Shown one piece after another: positions 38,593 to 51,281 of a stretch of DNA of 64,000 nucleotides; the first letter of the stretch is position 1; every line of letters begins with the position of its first letter. Under the pieces are notes generated by a model. It saw only the letters and a list, made by a program, of their open reading frames with translations. It was not told the DNA's origin and searched no databases. The DNA is taken from assembly GCA_025266875.1 (NCBI GenBank), contig JALLLT010000006.1, positions 930,001 to 994,000 on the forward strand, in the 5' to 3' direction. Origin of the DNA: Fennellomyces sp. T-0311. Its lineage: Eukaryota; Mucoromycota; Mucoromycetes; Mucorales; Lichtheimiaceae. The translations under genes were made by a program, and so were the position numbers.

Positions 38593-41500
38593 TTAACCAG
38601 TAGGCTTTTGCTGGGTTGTATCGTACATTCTAATGATTTTCCCTTGATCTGTATCACTTTGCGAGAATGCATATCCACGAGATTGCTTGAGACGCTGAAT
38701 CTTGCGGACCTTGTTGACCGCTTGTCGGAATCGATCCATACGCGGCCGGTAATCTGGCAAGTTGAGTTTCTGAATTTCTTGCACGTAATGGTAGCTTCGT
38801 GTCCGGTACATGCGCTTATAGCTAGATGAAAATTCAGTTAGTAAATCGTGCCAATGAATACCTTTCTAAGGGTAAGCTTACTATTTCCATAGATAGTCGC
38901 GCAGAATGCAAACAAATGGTACCAGAATCACAAAGAGCCAATAATTGACGTTGCCGTATAATTGAGGCACAATTCCGACGTACTCTAGGAAAATTCCCCA
39001 AGGGAGCATCGGTCCAACATATGCGACAAAAGGTAAAAACACAACCCAGATCACCAATGATCCGACGATGGCAATCACCGCATACTTTGTCCACATGCTG
39101 TTCGTTTCGCAGAATCAGTCAGCTGAATCGTTCACACTTTTGTTATCGTGACAACTTACTCAGTGATCAATGCACCCTTGTATAAGATCGTAGTGAGTGT
39201 AGCTGTGAAAATGGCTGTACCTGCCCACCAATGTCCACCGGTCCATCCATTAACGAAAGCAGCATCGTTCATGAAGGCAGCCATGCCAATAAAATACAGT
39301 AACTAAAACAGAGAAGAGATGAGCAAACTTGCATTCTCTTGGATCAAGGTATCACTTACAGCAGAGTGATATACTGCATTCAGAATCCATCCCCAGAATC
39401 GTTTTTGATTAAAGAATTCGTTGCTTTGGCCGAGCATGTACATTTGAGGATACTTATCGAGTAGTCGTGCAGCGGCAAATTGATCAAAAATACCAATCAC
39501 CATAGGTGGAAGAATAGTGAATATCACGTTGAAGCAAGACATTGTCCATGACTCGTACAACGTTTGACCGGAGAACCCATTGAAAATGGTATACTAAGTA
39601 CCGTTTGTTAGTGAGAAATGCTGTGTCATTTATGCTTTGTAGTACATACCCAAAACTGAGTAAGATAAAGTGCAACGTTTTTGTAAAAGTAGTAGAAGAT
39701 CATTTTGCTGAGACGTTGATATGCCCACGCACCATGCACCAGCAGCAACTTGCGTAAGAAGCGGAACTGTGCAATACTGAAATCTGCGCTACGCGCTGCT
39801 TGTAAACCTTCGACACCACTAATACCGACACCGACATGAGCAGCTTGGATCATGGACACATCGTTTGCACCGTCGCCAATGGCCAGCAAAATAGACTTTG
39901 AAAACTTCTTGACCAACTTGACTACTAAAGCCTTCTGCAGCGGCGATACACGACAACAAACCACCGCTTTGCACTTGATTGCAAGTTCGTAAAACGTTTT
40001 TTCGAGGTCCTTTTCCAACGCAAAAGTCAGAGATTTTCCTTCGATTACCAGCGCAAGAGGCTACAGCACAAAGGTACGTTAGATACAAACATCAATTTTC
40101 TCGGCGAAAGCATCTTACCTCATGACTGCCAGAAGATTCATGTATAGTGGCATCGGCAAGCTTCTTTTCCAGGAAATCTCTCGTAGCTTCATGGCTTTCC
40201 ACATTACAGATAATCAGATCCATTTCCTCCGTCAACAGTTTGCAACTGTAGCCAATATTGATGGCTGTTTCCTGTCGATCACCCGTAAGCACCCAGACCT
40301 TGATATTTGCCTCGTGTAGCGTATGGATTGTATCTGGTACGCCATCTTGCAGCTTGTCCTCGATCGCGGTAGCACCGAGCAAAAACATATCCTTCTCAAT
40401 GATCTCTGCGGCTTTATCCAACTCATCAGCACGATTGGTCAATGTCGTTGATGCCTTGTCGTAAATCTGTGCCCAACGGGCATATTCCTCCTCTGGGATT
40501 TCACGCATGGCGTAACAAAGTGTACGAAGACCTTCTGAAGCAAACTCCTCAAGATGATGCAATGTAGCGTCTACAAAGGTATTCGTTTTCCCCAAGCGTT
40601 CCAGAATCACTGTATCTGCACCCTTGCAGTACAGTTTGACTTTGCCGTTGGGCTCTCGAATGATAACTGACATACGCTTGCGAGTCGAATTGAATTCGCA
40701 CACGTTGAGAATCTCGTATTCCATGTCACGTTCCTTAATTTTGCAATTGATTGAGTGGGGTCGGCGCGCATAAAAGTTGTAGCCAAACACTTCACGAGCC
40801 CCTTGCACCAGTGCTCCTTCATCGGGCGATGATGCTTGGTACACTATTTCGCCTGTTTCTTCGTTGGTCTCCGGAATCACAGTGTGGCACGTCATTAATG
40901 CAGACAGAAACTCGTGAATCACGTTGGCATGCATGGATGTCGATAAATGGCCCTCCATCTGTCGGAACGAGTATTGGCCTGCGCTGTCATTGTCGGACTT
41001 TGGCTGCCGATCTGGATCGGCTTTTGTTGCGTAGGACAACCCAGCAATGGAGCATTCACGGAATTCCATTTGGTTGCATGTCAACGTTCCCGTCTTGTCC
41101 GAAAAAACGTATTCGACTTGTCCCAATTCTTCAATCAAACCGCTGCTGCGTGCTACTGCTGGCATATCAGTCTTGTCATAGTAAATGTCCAAATCGCTGC
41201 CAATCAGAGTTGCCTGGACAACTTTTACGATCTCCATCGTAACCATCAAACTAACCGTCCCTGTTAATTCATGTTCCATTCGTATCTACATGCACTTACC
41301 TGATCGGAATGAAACTGTTAAACAGGATCATAAAAGTCAGAATATTGAAACCAAACTCCCGACCCCGTTCTGCGGCAGACAAGGCCAGGTATCCAAGTTG
41401 GTCAAAGTTCCGCATCTGCAATTAACTCGTAAGATCCATGTCAGTGCCTCGCTTGCGTATAGGGACGTACCGACAAAACAAGATATCCAACGGAACACAT

Positions 41501-43000
41501 AATGCTCATGATCACAAGCATAGTAAACAGATACCAAATATTGCGGTTTGTGATATGTGTTACATTAGACGCCTTTGTGGGCTTTTTGCTAATTGGGTCG
41601 AAAATTGAGAAAATGCAACACCACGGAAATTAAGATGGATTACCTTGAGTTTAGCATAAGCTTTGTCTCATGGCCCGTGAACACAACAATTGCATAAACC
41701 CAGCTGGTGTTGCGCAGCTGTGCACCACGCAGGAGCAACTCACTAGGATCTAAGGGGAGATCCTTGCTGGTTCCATCCATCTGCAGCGTAAGCGTGCCGT
41801 CGTAATTGTAGAGTCGGTTGTTTGGCTGTTCGGAAGTGATGTAACCTTGAATGCGCGAGACCTCGCTGGGCGAGACATGTTTGGCAGTTTCGGGCAAAGA
41901 CTGTTTGATTTTCAAATTCACCTCACTATATACGAATTAGCGTGATAAATCCTACCGTAAGCATCCAAAAACGTTTACCCATCCAAATTACTTGTCTCGA
42001 TATAGCAGAGACCTTCAGGCTCCGAACTGCTCAGGAGGACCAAGTCGGCAGGGAAGAACTCTGAGCTCTCGATCCGACAGATGTCTCCCACTTTAATGTC
42101 TCTCCAGCGCTTGTCGATGAACTGTGTTCCATCCAGCACTTTGCATTTACGAGCATTGAGCTCACCGTCTGACTTGTGAACACCCTATTGTAAAAAAGCA
42201 CTCGTTCAGACCCTATCCACACTACACGAATGCCACATTTACATAATCCTCGATAATCTCCTTGACGGCTGTGATGAGCAGCACAATAACAAGCGGCACA
42301 AGCGTCGTGTATCGAGACGTAGGTGACACGTCCGGGATTTGCTAACATGTTGCCCAACCAGGATAAGTCTGCGATCATCTCCACAGAAACTGTGCGCAAT
42401 TACCTGGATACACGAAATAAATAAGAAGAAAATGTTGGCTGCCTTGCTGAACTCGACATAAAGAAAGATGGGCAAGAAGGTGACAAGGTTGTATTTGGCA
42501 GTCGAAACACGGTTGCTAATGAATTTTTGCTGCTCGTTCTGCTCGGGTTGGTTGATGTAGATGGTTCGAGGAGACTGATCGGCCGTGTTCCGTTTCTTCC
42601 AAAAGGCTAGATTGGGCAGCCGAGGCTTCCGCTTGGACACCCGTCGTTTGATGCTGGATCGATGCGTGGGGCCGTAGGCCGTCTCCTTGTCGGAATAGGG
42701 TCTCGCAAGCATCTCAGTGGATTCGTTCTCATCTACTGGCGGTGGATTGGGGCCACCATAGGACGAAAACGAATACTGAGGCATTAAAGAGGGGCGCTGG
42801 ATCGAGGGAGGGTGGGCTAAAAGCTGGAGTTCGTCCTCCTCATAGCCGCCTGGATAATATAGTTAATACGGATCAACGGCATATTTGCATATAAAGGAGA
42901 AACACAGGGTAAAAAAAGGGTTGCACTGTTTACCATGCCTGCGATTCATTGTGTTTAAATCAAGACTCTCGTCGTCACTTCTTCGGCTCCAATTTGACAT
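38593..43000 (-). CDS. DRS2: Drs2-type P4-ATPase (aminophospholipid flippase)
   Basis: A multi-exon gene from the ATG at 43000 (43000-42934, 42849-42404, 42341 onward) to the TAA at 38593. It moves phosphatidylserine or phosphatidylethanolamine to the cytosolic leaflet of Golgi/endosome membranes. Motifs in order: [45 protein letters not shown] (family usually DGET; the Glu needed for dephosphorylation is kept), FIPISL (the P4 gate motif, restored across a 49-nt intron at 41285-41335), SDKTGTLT with the phosphorylated Asp, [27 protein letters not shown] and [21 protein letters not shown]. The C-terminal GYAFSQ and YDTT motifs are the Drs2-specific autoinhibitory tail signature. A Cdc50 partner is not in the window. 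Confidence 0.95.
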
Positions 43001-44361
43001 GAGTGGCGCAATGACAAAATACCAAACCGGCCCAGACGAGCCCAATAAGTTGACAGAAAGGAAAAGGTGAGAGGAAAGAACGTCGGCTTCGCGTTGGTAC
43101 GGGATTCAGGGAAGAAAGCAGCCAGAAAAGGGGTCGGGGATAGGCTAGTGAGGCTTTCAAGAAGAATATGGTAGGAGGAGGCTGGAGAGAGTAGCACAGG
43201 AACAAGCCTTGTTTGTTTCCTTGCTTTTTCGTATTCACAGTCGCTTGGAAGAGAGGAAGGCAGGTGATGTCAAGCAGCGATACGGATCAACAGATGGGCA
43301 GAAGAGTAATAACAAATATTGGCCATGCCAAGCATCACACAAAAACATATGCCTTCTTGATCATGGAGCTGCTATCTATTTATAGAGAATAGTCTTTGTG
43401 TCACACGTCCCCGAATTTCGTTGATTGGGTCCAGACGCGTTTGCATCCGCATGCGAAGCGCTCTTCTCAATGGCTGCTCGTTCGTTCTGCGAATGAAATA
43501 CTAACATTTACAAATGTAACGCAAGACAAATGTCTCTGCTAATGAGTCGTCCAAACATATAATCACGTATTGCGATAAAGGTAGAAAGCGCGCTCAGGCC
43601 AGCCGAGCTTGGTTTGATGTCGCACTATCAGCTCAGCCCTGCATGGACAAAAGCAAATCGGGTGTCCTCTGGGAATTCTATTTTTCTTTATTTGCCACTT
43701 TTCTGTCACATCTATCCGGCCATCTCCCAATTCTGCTCATTACTCAAGTGGAATCCGAATAAGGTACACATGATCCGGATTTTGAGCTGCCAACTTTCTT
43801 CTTTGGCATTGTTAAATGAGCTATACTCATTGTGTTGCATAGCAACAGGCTAAACAACTTCTAAGCCCGAATTGAGAACCTGATGCCTTAGGCACCCGTG
43901 GCTTTTTACGGGCGCCGTATTTTCTGTGATCTTTAATCGAAGCAGGTTAGATCATTTTTAATCGACTGAGTGAACGTATAGCCGAGTAAACACACCTAGC
44001 GTTTTTGAGTGGCGGTAGGCAACAGATCGGTGTATCTCCATAGCGATTGATCGTTGCCACGAGTGTTAAGCCATTTTAAAATAATATCATATCGAGGTCG
44101 CTCAAAGATGTGTATCATTTACCGCTGATGCCTCAATTGTTGCTGCTTTATGTCAGATTAATGGTCCAACACTGCTGCCAACTTGTCATTTCTCGACTTA
44201 AACTACCAGCTTGGTCATGTGCCCTTTTAGTTGGACCTGTGCTTAGCAATGGACTGTCAACCATTGACATCACGTGGCTGGACTACCACTGCCCGTACTT
44301 CCAGTAGTATGGTGCCACACTTGCCTCTTTTGATCATAACTTTTCAGACAAAGATCACACC
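43001..44361. other. divergent intergenic region between flippase and F-box genes
   Basis: About 1.36 kb shared by two divergent genes. Short ORFs only. A small imperfect hairpin (GGCACCCG / CGGGCGCC) occurs near 43890-43917; its meaning is unknown. Confidence 0.5.
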
Positions 44362-46262
44362 ATGTCAATTTCAAAACTACCTTTTGAAATCACCGAGCGA
44401 ATTACGAGCTACTTGGACAAGGAAGACTTCCTTCAGTGCATGTGCGTGTCATTTTTATGGAACATCAGCTTTCGGCCATTCCATTACCGATCTGTAGAAC
44501 TGGGTGATGAACACAAGTGCCTGGCCTTTTTTGAAAGCCTGGAACGATCAGTCAAGAGAGTGAAGACAGATCGACCAGTAACACCGCGTATAGACGACCT
44601 TGGCCATTACGTTCATACATTTGATATCCGGGAGTCTTTCATGTCTGTCGCAGATACTCAGAAGCTTGCCAGGTTGTGTCCCAACGTGAAAGCCGTCCAC
44701 TTTCGCTGGGAAGAGTTCTCAGACGCGTCGATATTTTTTGGTCCACAAAAGCGTGTATATCATAGTCCAACCTCGTTCTTTGACCACTTCCATCCATCAA
44801 GTTTAACTTCACTGGAACTCTCAGTCACCATACCACCGCAGTCTTTGCATGCTGTGCTCAATACACCGAGTCACTCCTCCAAGATAAACTTTGTCGTATT
44901 ACATCGCTTTCCGCAACTACAATTCTTGAAGCTAAATTACGAGCTGGATCTCGAGATAGCCCATCTGGAGCACATTCATACTATTTGCCCGAAACTCAAG
45001 CGTCTGGAAATCAATAAGCCTAGATTGGCTGACTGTTCGATACCTGGGACGATAGCACCTGCTCATACGATGCAGCATCTTGCCCTGCCCAGTCGAGAGT
45101 GGGGTCATCCGCGCGTCTGTGAACGCATATGGTTCAAGTACATCACCCACAAATATCCAGCACTGAAGTCTCTGAATATCGTCTGCACAGAAACGTACCT
45201 TCGGAATACTAATCAAGAATGAATGCTACCGTCCGAAGAGGCCACAAGTATCACACTCCAAGACCATTTCCTATACTTAGAAAGACTATCTTTGGGTCGA
45301 TTTCGGGAAGGGCAAGCACCACATGGCCTCAGCTAGTCAAAGGTGTTCCGAACATAGAACTTCACGGCGATGATACACCAAATACATTTTCAAACTGGGT
45401 CAAGAGTGATGTGACAACGGGAATCACTTGTCTCCTTCTCCATATGATACCAAAGCGTATAGACGAAATCAATGATATCCCAAATCTGCGTAAGCTCTAT
45501 CTTGGCTATGATTCTGTGCAGGACAGTAATCAAAAGGTACCACTCGACATTATACTCTCACAGTGCCCAGCACTCGAGATTGTACGATTACACTCATGCA
45601 TGGTTGCCTACAACGACTGCACAACAGTAGTAAAGTCACCTCTCCATACTCTCATGGTGAGCCGATCGGTACTGCAAGATAATAATGCACTTCTGCGTGT
45701 AGGCGAGGAATGTCCTCGTATCAGACATTTGCAGCTACACTACTGCCATTGGTTTATCGACACTAACTACCCTGTCATTCGTATTCATATGCCACAGCAA
45801 TGGTTTACATTTATTCGACTAGTGCAGCTGCGAATATGCAGGTAACTTGAAATTTCCAATCGCATGGTGTTTTCACAAGATCAGTACAGGATACATCATA
45901 TCTTTGGATTCAACGAGTATTTAATGGTAACGATTGCTCCACCAGCGACTACTAGGCAGTCTCTTTATCGAGTCCGTCGAACGAAAATAGCATCCACTTT
46001 GGCACGAGTGTATAACACTGATATTGTACACTGGTTGGACCAACTTGATTTCGGCGAAGACATTCCAGACTGCCTCACAAGAAGGAAGGATAGGGACTTT
46101 TGTTCGATGCGTCTTGAAAAGCGCTGGAGCACAACAATTTCTTGTCGCCGTATTGATCGTTTATGCTACAACAGCGTACGCGCGGATGTAAACAACCCAG
46201 GGTTTGATCGTAGTGTGCCAAATAAGTTCAAGCAATTAAATACCATAATATACCAAGAGTGA
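44362..46262 (+). CDS. F-box / leucine-rich-repeat protein
   Basis: The N-terminus (MSISKLPFEITERITSYL, then DFLQCMCVS and W) is an F-box, which binds Skp1 in SCF ubiquitin ligases. LRR-like segments follow (LTSLELSV, FLKLNYEL, LKRLEINKP, LRKLYLGYD, IRHLQLHY). The sequence is split into three frames, but two introns restore one: 45195-45280 (GTACCT to TACTTAG, 86 nt, with a TACTAAT branch-like site) and 45842-45889 (48 nt). The result is 44362-45194, 45281-45841, 45890-46262, 588 codons in phase. An alternative acceptor at 45248 would lead to a frameshift. So the gene is probably intact, not a pseudogene. Substrate of the SCF complex is unknown. Such large, few-intron F-box/LRR genes are common in Mucorales. 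Confidence 0.8.
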
Positions 46263-46502
46263 TGTTGCGCATTTATACACGCAGTGCCTTCAATATATAC
46301 ACATTGTAGCCTTCTCTTTTATAACGTCTGGTTAAACTAGAACTGCGTTTGCTACTAGGTTTGTAGAAAGACATATCCGGTAAATTTTACTTTATGGGTG
46401 ATCATAGATTTCAGTTTGTTATCTAACTTTCATAATCGTATTGCTGGATGATCCTTGCACTATAATACTTTTTTCTTTCAGCTGTTGTACATATGAATTG
46501 TA
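46263..46502. other. 3' flank of F-box gene
   Basis: AT-rich sequence up to the MITE-like element. No ORF is supported. Confidence 0.4.
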
Positions 46503-46674
46503 CAGTGGTCGCTTTATATAACGATATGATGGTGCAGCCCAAACTTCATCGTTATATCAAAATATCGTTATATAAAATGGGATTTGGCAGTGATTACCGT
46601 TTTGGTGCATTGAAAATTGTATCGTTATATCGAATTATCGTTATATAAAATATCATTGTTTGAAGTGGCCACTG
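46503..46674. mobile_element. MITE-like element, family B (pogo/Tc1-like termini)
   Basis: The element is 172 bp, starts CAGTGGTCGCTTTATATAAC and ends with the inverse of a similar sequence (AGTGGCCACTG). Both ends are flanked by TA, the target-site duplication of Tc1/mariner/pogo elements. The repeats span about 27 bp with several mismatches. Inside, ATCGTTATAT is repeated four times in near-direct copies. No transposase is encoded, so mobilisation would need one in trans. Confidence 0.75.
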
Positions 46675-49002
46675 TAGGGAAGCTATTATTTGACAAATCT
46701 GAACTGCAATAACGGTTCACTTTATTTGATTCTCATTTAACGACCACCCCAAAAAGCACGTTATTGCGCTACTCATTCGTATTCAGCACTCTAAGTTTCA
46801 CTACGGTTAACTATATGGAGATCACGACATCCCTGTATATTTAGTTTTCGTCACGCGATAAATACTACCCGCGGCAGTTGCCCTAATCGCGCACTGTTCA
46901 CTTTCGTAAATTAATAACCAACTTAGTTTTGAGCTGGCTAAAACCACTTAATAATCTCGCACCTTCTCTCGCTTGTTGTCTATTAGTATTCTTGCTCTAT
47001 TTCAATATTTCGCATCGTTTCTAATTATATCTCTTTTCTCCTTTCAAGAATTTTTCAATATGGTATATGATGATCCACAGTATGCCTTTGGCCCTTACGG
47101 TATTTCGCTTCTGCTATCGCTTAGTAATGCTTTATGTATATACATAGTTGGGCAAAATCACCTAGGGTAAATTTGTTCTAATGCACAAAATATTTATTTT
47201 CCGTTAAAATACGGCACAACGTAAGTCTTTCCTTGGGTTAGTTATTAACAATGTTCAACCGGACTTTTTCTTCGACCTAATTATCCATTTGGTAAGAAAC
47301 TCCTACTTAGGGAAAGCGAGCTTACCATGCATTCCATCACTGCGCCGATAACCACAAATCGAGAGATAGTTTTGCGGTTCTTGTTTTCGCTCCTTTGAAT
47401 GCAAAGTCAAGTAAGTTGGCGTATTTTTTCAAATGATGGGTAGTACGTACCTTTGGGGATTATCAAAATCATACCGTGATCGAAGAAGCAAGGACGGTGG
47501 CCGATAAAACAAAAACGCGTTTACCAAAAAGTTGGATTCAGCTTAATAAGCGATGTTATCATGGAGAGTAAATGTATTGGATCACCTGAAAGTGAATTTT
47601 ACCTCTCCATACCGCAAACCACTAGAATCCTCAAGATTATAAAATGTGGTATCATCCCAAGAGAAACATTTTTCCCAACAAATCACATGCTTATTGTAAC
47701 TTGGTATTGTTGCTGAGCAACGCTCCCTGATTTGTGTTACAGTAATAATAAGCACTAGTGATGATAGAGTAAATGATGATTCAAAAAACTATATTGGGTG
47801 TCGAATGGAAGTAAATAGCAAGAACGATAAGTTAAAGTCATCTTATATGTACAGAAGCAGTTTGATTCATATGATATAGATGTATGCGCACACTAAATGG
47901 TCAGAGTACCCGAGTAAATCAAGAAAGGAATAGGGGACGGTGCAAATATACCGATCTCAATAAAGGATCAACATTGGCAGGTTCGTACACTGCTGAGGCG
48001 TAGCATGATTGCAATTATGGAAAGTTGAATGACAGGTTCTAACTCCTGATGGTAGCACTTACGAAAAAAAGAGTATGGACATTGACCCATGCTGTGCGGT
48101 GTAACAGCTGGCGCTTAGCAACATATAGGAATAATTATTGGTTGATATAGAAGCGCTCACCAGTGATATGACGACCGATATTTCTCAAGAGGTTATAAAT
48201 GATGCATCTGACTTTGGTTTTTCTCTGGGTCAGTACAGATCTGGCAGTGCTACCATATCTCCCGGACAATGAAACAGCAATGAGAGAGTCCATCGTAGCA
48301 CAGCCAAACCCAGTATTTTGCACAGACACTGGTTTTTTTTATCTCCTTATCATCCACAGTAAATTTGACAATATCTTGTTTCCCAGCCTTGACGACAGTC
48401 ATCTGACATTGTCGCACAAAGGCATGACCCCATGCACTGGTTCCAGTATTTCTTTAACTACTTCTATCACACAACCCTTACACAACTCTAATTAATGGAC
48501 TCAAAAGGAACCTTATCACTGATTTAGAAGCAAGTCGTCTGGACATACAATCATGCCGGAGAAGATTAGTAGCATCTCATGCAAGTTGTCATGTCCTCAT
48601 TGCAATGTCTCGCTGGCTCTTGAGCTATGCATAATTTTATTTCGAAAGCAGAAGTTCCGCTAGCGTGGGCGGAGCAGACCGGTCAGCGCACTTACATATG
48701 ATTGGATAGTATCACTCTTACTCACTTCTTGGTCTCGAATATGGTGTCGCATCAATTTGCGTGCTGATGCGAAGGACATAAGGCTACAAGAGAAAACCTT
48801 GTTTACAGGAAAGGATGTACAGGACATGGACGACAGTAGTACAGAGTCCAGCGGTGTTTATGATACTTACAGACCAACGCTCAAGGAATGGAACTGCACC
48901 ACAGTTACTTGAGTAACGAGCGCTGATCATCAAATGTCGGAGGGCTCTAAAAGAGAAGATTTCGCTAAAACTGTACTCTTTTGTTCTCATTCTTTTCTTT
49001 TT
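46675..49002. other. 2.3-kb intergenic region, no supported gene
   Basis: AT-rich. ORFs at 46973-47170 and 48199-48495 (+) are short, hydrophobic and domain-free. The right end is the arrestin promoter. Confidence 0.5.
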
Positions 49003-50989
49003 ATGTCGAATAACAATTTTTTAAGTCTTGGCCGAAACAACGTCCTCAGCGTGGTTCTCGACGAGCCTACCTTATATCTGGGAAAGAGCACAGGCAATAA
49101 AGTCATCCGTGGTGAAGTCATTGTCAATTTTACAAAGGATACCGCTATTCAGGGTCCCATTGCGCTTGTGTTTCGAGGAGTTCAAACATACTATCCATGG
49201 CGAGGTGAGTTACATCATTCTTATGTTAGCTGAAGCCTGCCCTTCCTAATGTCTTGTAGAAATTATGAATGGTCGTGTCCTTGGCAAACCTATTGAAACC
49301 AAGCTGCATGTCACTGAACTGTCTCTCCTCCCTCCCAACTCAAAGGGCATCATGCCTGCGGGTGTCCAGCGATTCCCGTTCGAATTTCTTGTACCGGGCT
49401 CGCTCCCTAGCACCATATCTATACCCGATCGCCTTGATATAGAATATGGTCTCACAGCAACCCTCCGCAAATCTACCGAGGAAGGGGTTTTGGCAAATTC
49501 ATTTCTGGACCGTTTCAACAACAAAAAGCAAAAGATTGTGGCAACAGCCAAGGTTCGGCTTGTACGAGCCATCGAATCCACCTCTTCTAATACATTTCGT
49601 CCAAGTACCGTTGCGGATGCTGTCGCATACGAAAATGCCCAACAGCCGCCTGATGCCGAGCAAGAACAGTCATCCGGATCATCTGATACCAGTGGGGAAT
49701 CGAACAACAGTGAATACCGTTATCTTCATCGACGACGAACTAGTCTCGACCGATTTTATGGCATTGGAGAGTCAGAAAGTGCAGATGGCGCACAGTATCA
49801 TTTGGGGTTAGATCTTGACGAGCAACATGACCATTTGGCACATTCCTTTGCTGGACGCACTGTGGAAGATTGGTCAGAGCCCACTGAGCACGGTCTTCGA
49901 TACCGCTTGAGCATTGACCGTACAGCCATTGCTATTGGTACCCGGGTTGGTGTATCAGTACTACTTGAACCGACTATAGAAAATATTACCATCCGATCCA
50001 TCGTCACACGTATCGCAGAGAGACGCGAGCATACCATGAGAACGCCTGGTGACCATGCTAGCGCTATAAGCGGCCAGCCAGAGACGCGGCATGCGACGGA
50101 GACAGTCAATGTTCTGCTCAAATGGGCCTACGGTTATCCGAGTGAGCATGATGAAAACAGCAGCTGCGTAAATACTGGAGAAGATAAAAACATTACAACG
50201 CAAAAGAAAAAGCGAAGAAAACAGCAACAACAGCCACAAGTACCGGTATTGGGTAGAAGATATCGGCATCATCGACGCAATTGGTCAACCTTGGACGACA
50301 ATAACACTGCGCGCCGAAACGTTCTATTGTTCCGACAAAAAGTAGAGCAGGAGCGCGGAGAAGCATTCATGGATTATGACACTGCAGGATCAATTGGAGC
50401 AAGTGAGGAAATTAACCCTTTAACAGGTGAACTACTTAACCTCAAATCACTCGATCAGCCTCTACAAGTGGGCGAGTACTTTGACGGACGATTCATCATG
50501 CCTATTCCAACGTGCAATCATTTGTTACACCCAACCATGGCGTACGAGAGCATCACTATCCGTCACTGGTTACATTTGATCGTAGCATATGAATGTCAGG
50601 GTAAAATCATGGAAGTGTCGCTCACGACACCAGTACGGATATTGGATTGCCGGTTGGTTTCAGAAGACGAACGGCAGACGATCTTGCCGCCACCGCCCAG
50701 CTACGAAACTATCGATGCGGGCAAAACTGCACTGTCTACAAACAATACTGAATTTTGGCTGCAACGTTCACCGATCACTCAAGAGGCATTATGGGGTCGC
50801 AGTAACCCGTGTCCATGTCAACTCAAGGAATCATCCGACAAGGAAAATGGTCTTTCGCAACCATCGGTACTGGAACACCAGCAGAAAAAGAAAGTGGCGA
50901 CGACCGTATCAAGCAGCTTCTCACGTAATAGATTATCGTTACACCGTTTATCGGGAGGATGGGCCCCGCCCCCCTACTCAGAAAACTAA
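49003..50989 (+). CDS. alpha-arrestin (ART-like adaptor) with PPxY motifs
   Basis: Two exons (49003-49204 and 49260-50989) encode 643 residues. The arrestin N-domain runs from about 10 to 165 (VLDEPTLYLGKSTGNKVIRG, IALVFRGVQTYY, GVQRFPFEFLVPGSLP, IEYGLTATL). The arrestin C-domain runs from about 215 to 475 and carries a long insert with a basic stretch (KKKRRK, QQQQ). Two proline motifs near the end, PPPSYET and PPPYSEN at the extreme C-terminus, fit WW-domain binding. Fungal alpha-arrestins recruit the Rsp5/NEDD4 ubiquitin ligase to plasma-membrane transporters or pH-sensing receptors. Named ART or PalF orthology is not decided. Confidence 0.9.
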
Positions 50990-51281
50990 CACCTGTCGTA
51001 TTTTGCCATACATTTTGTCTTTTCAACATTTTCGGTACATTTGTCGCCTAGGTTTTTGTCTTTGTTTCTTGTTCTTCGTTTGTAATACAGTTTTTGCTTT
51101 CCTTATCGATGAGCTTAAATTTCGGTTAATTTTATTCCTGGCAACGTTCATCCGTTATCTCGGTAACACATAGGGACTAGCTTTCCCGAATCAGCAACCA
51201 AATATTTATGCTGTGTACGCCTTAAATATATGTATTACAATCGTCTATATCTGTAGCTGTGCTATATAAAATACAGAGTTC

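Noticed and set aside
40751..41267. long plus-strand ORFs of 163 and 106 codons
   Set aside because: Both are shadows of the flippase phosphorylation-domain exon, which carries SDKTGTLT on the other strand.
45195..45889. F-box gene read as a pseudogene because of stops and a frameshift
   Set aside because: Two introns with acceptable signals (86 and 48 nt) remove both stops and the frame change, giving 588 codons exactly in phase.
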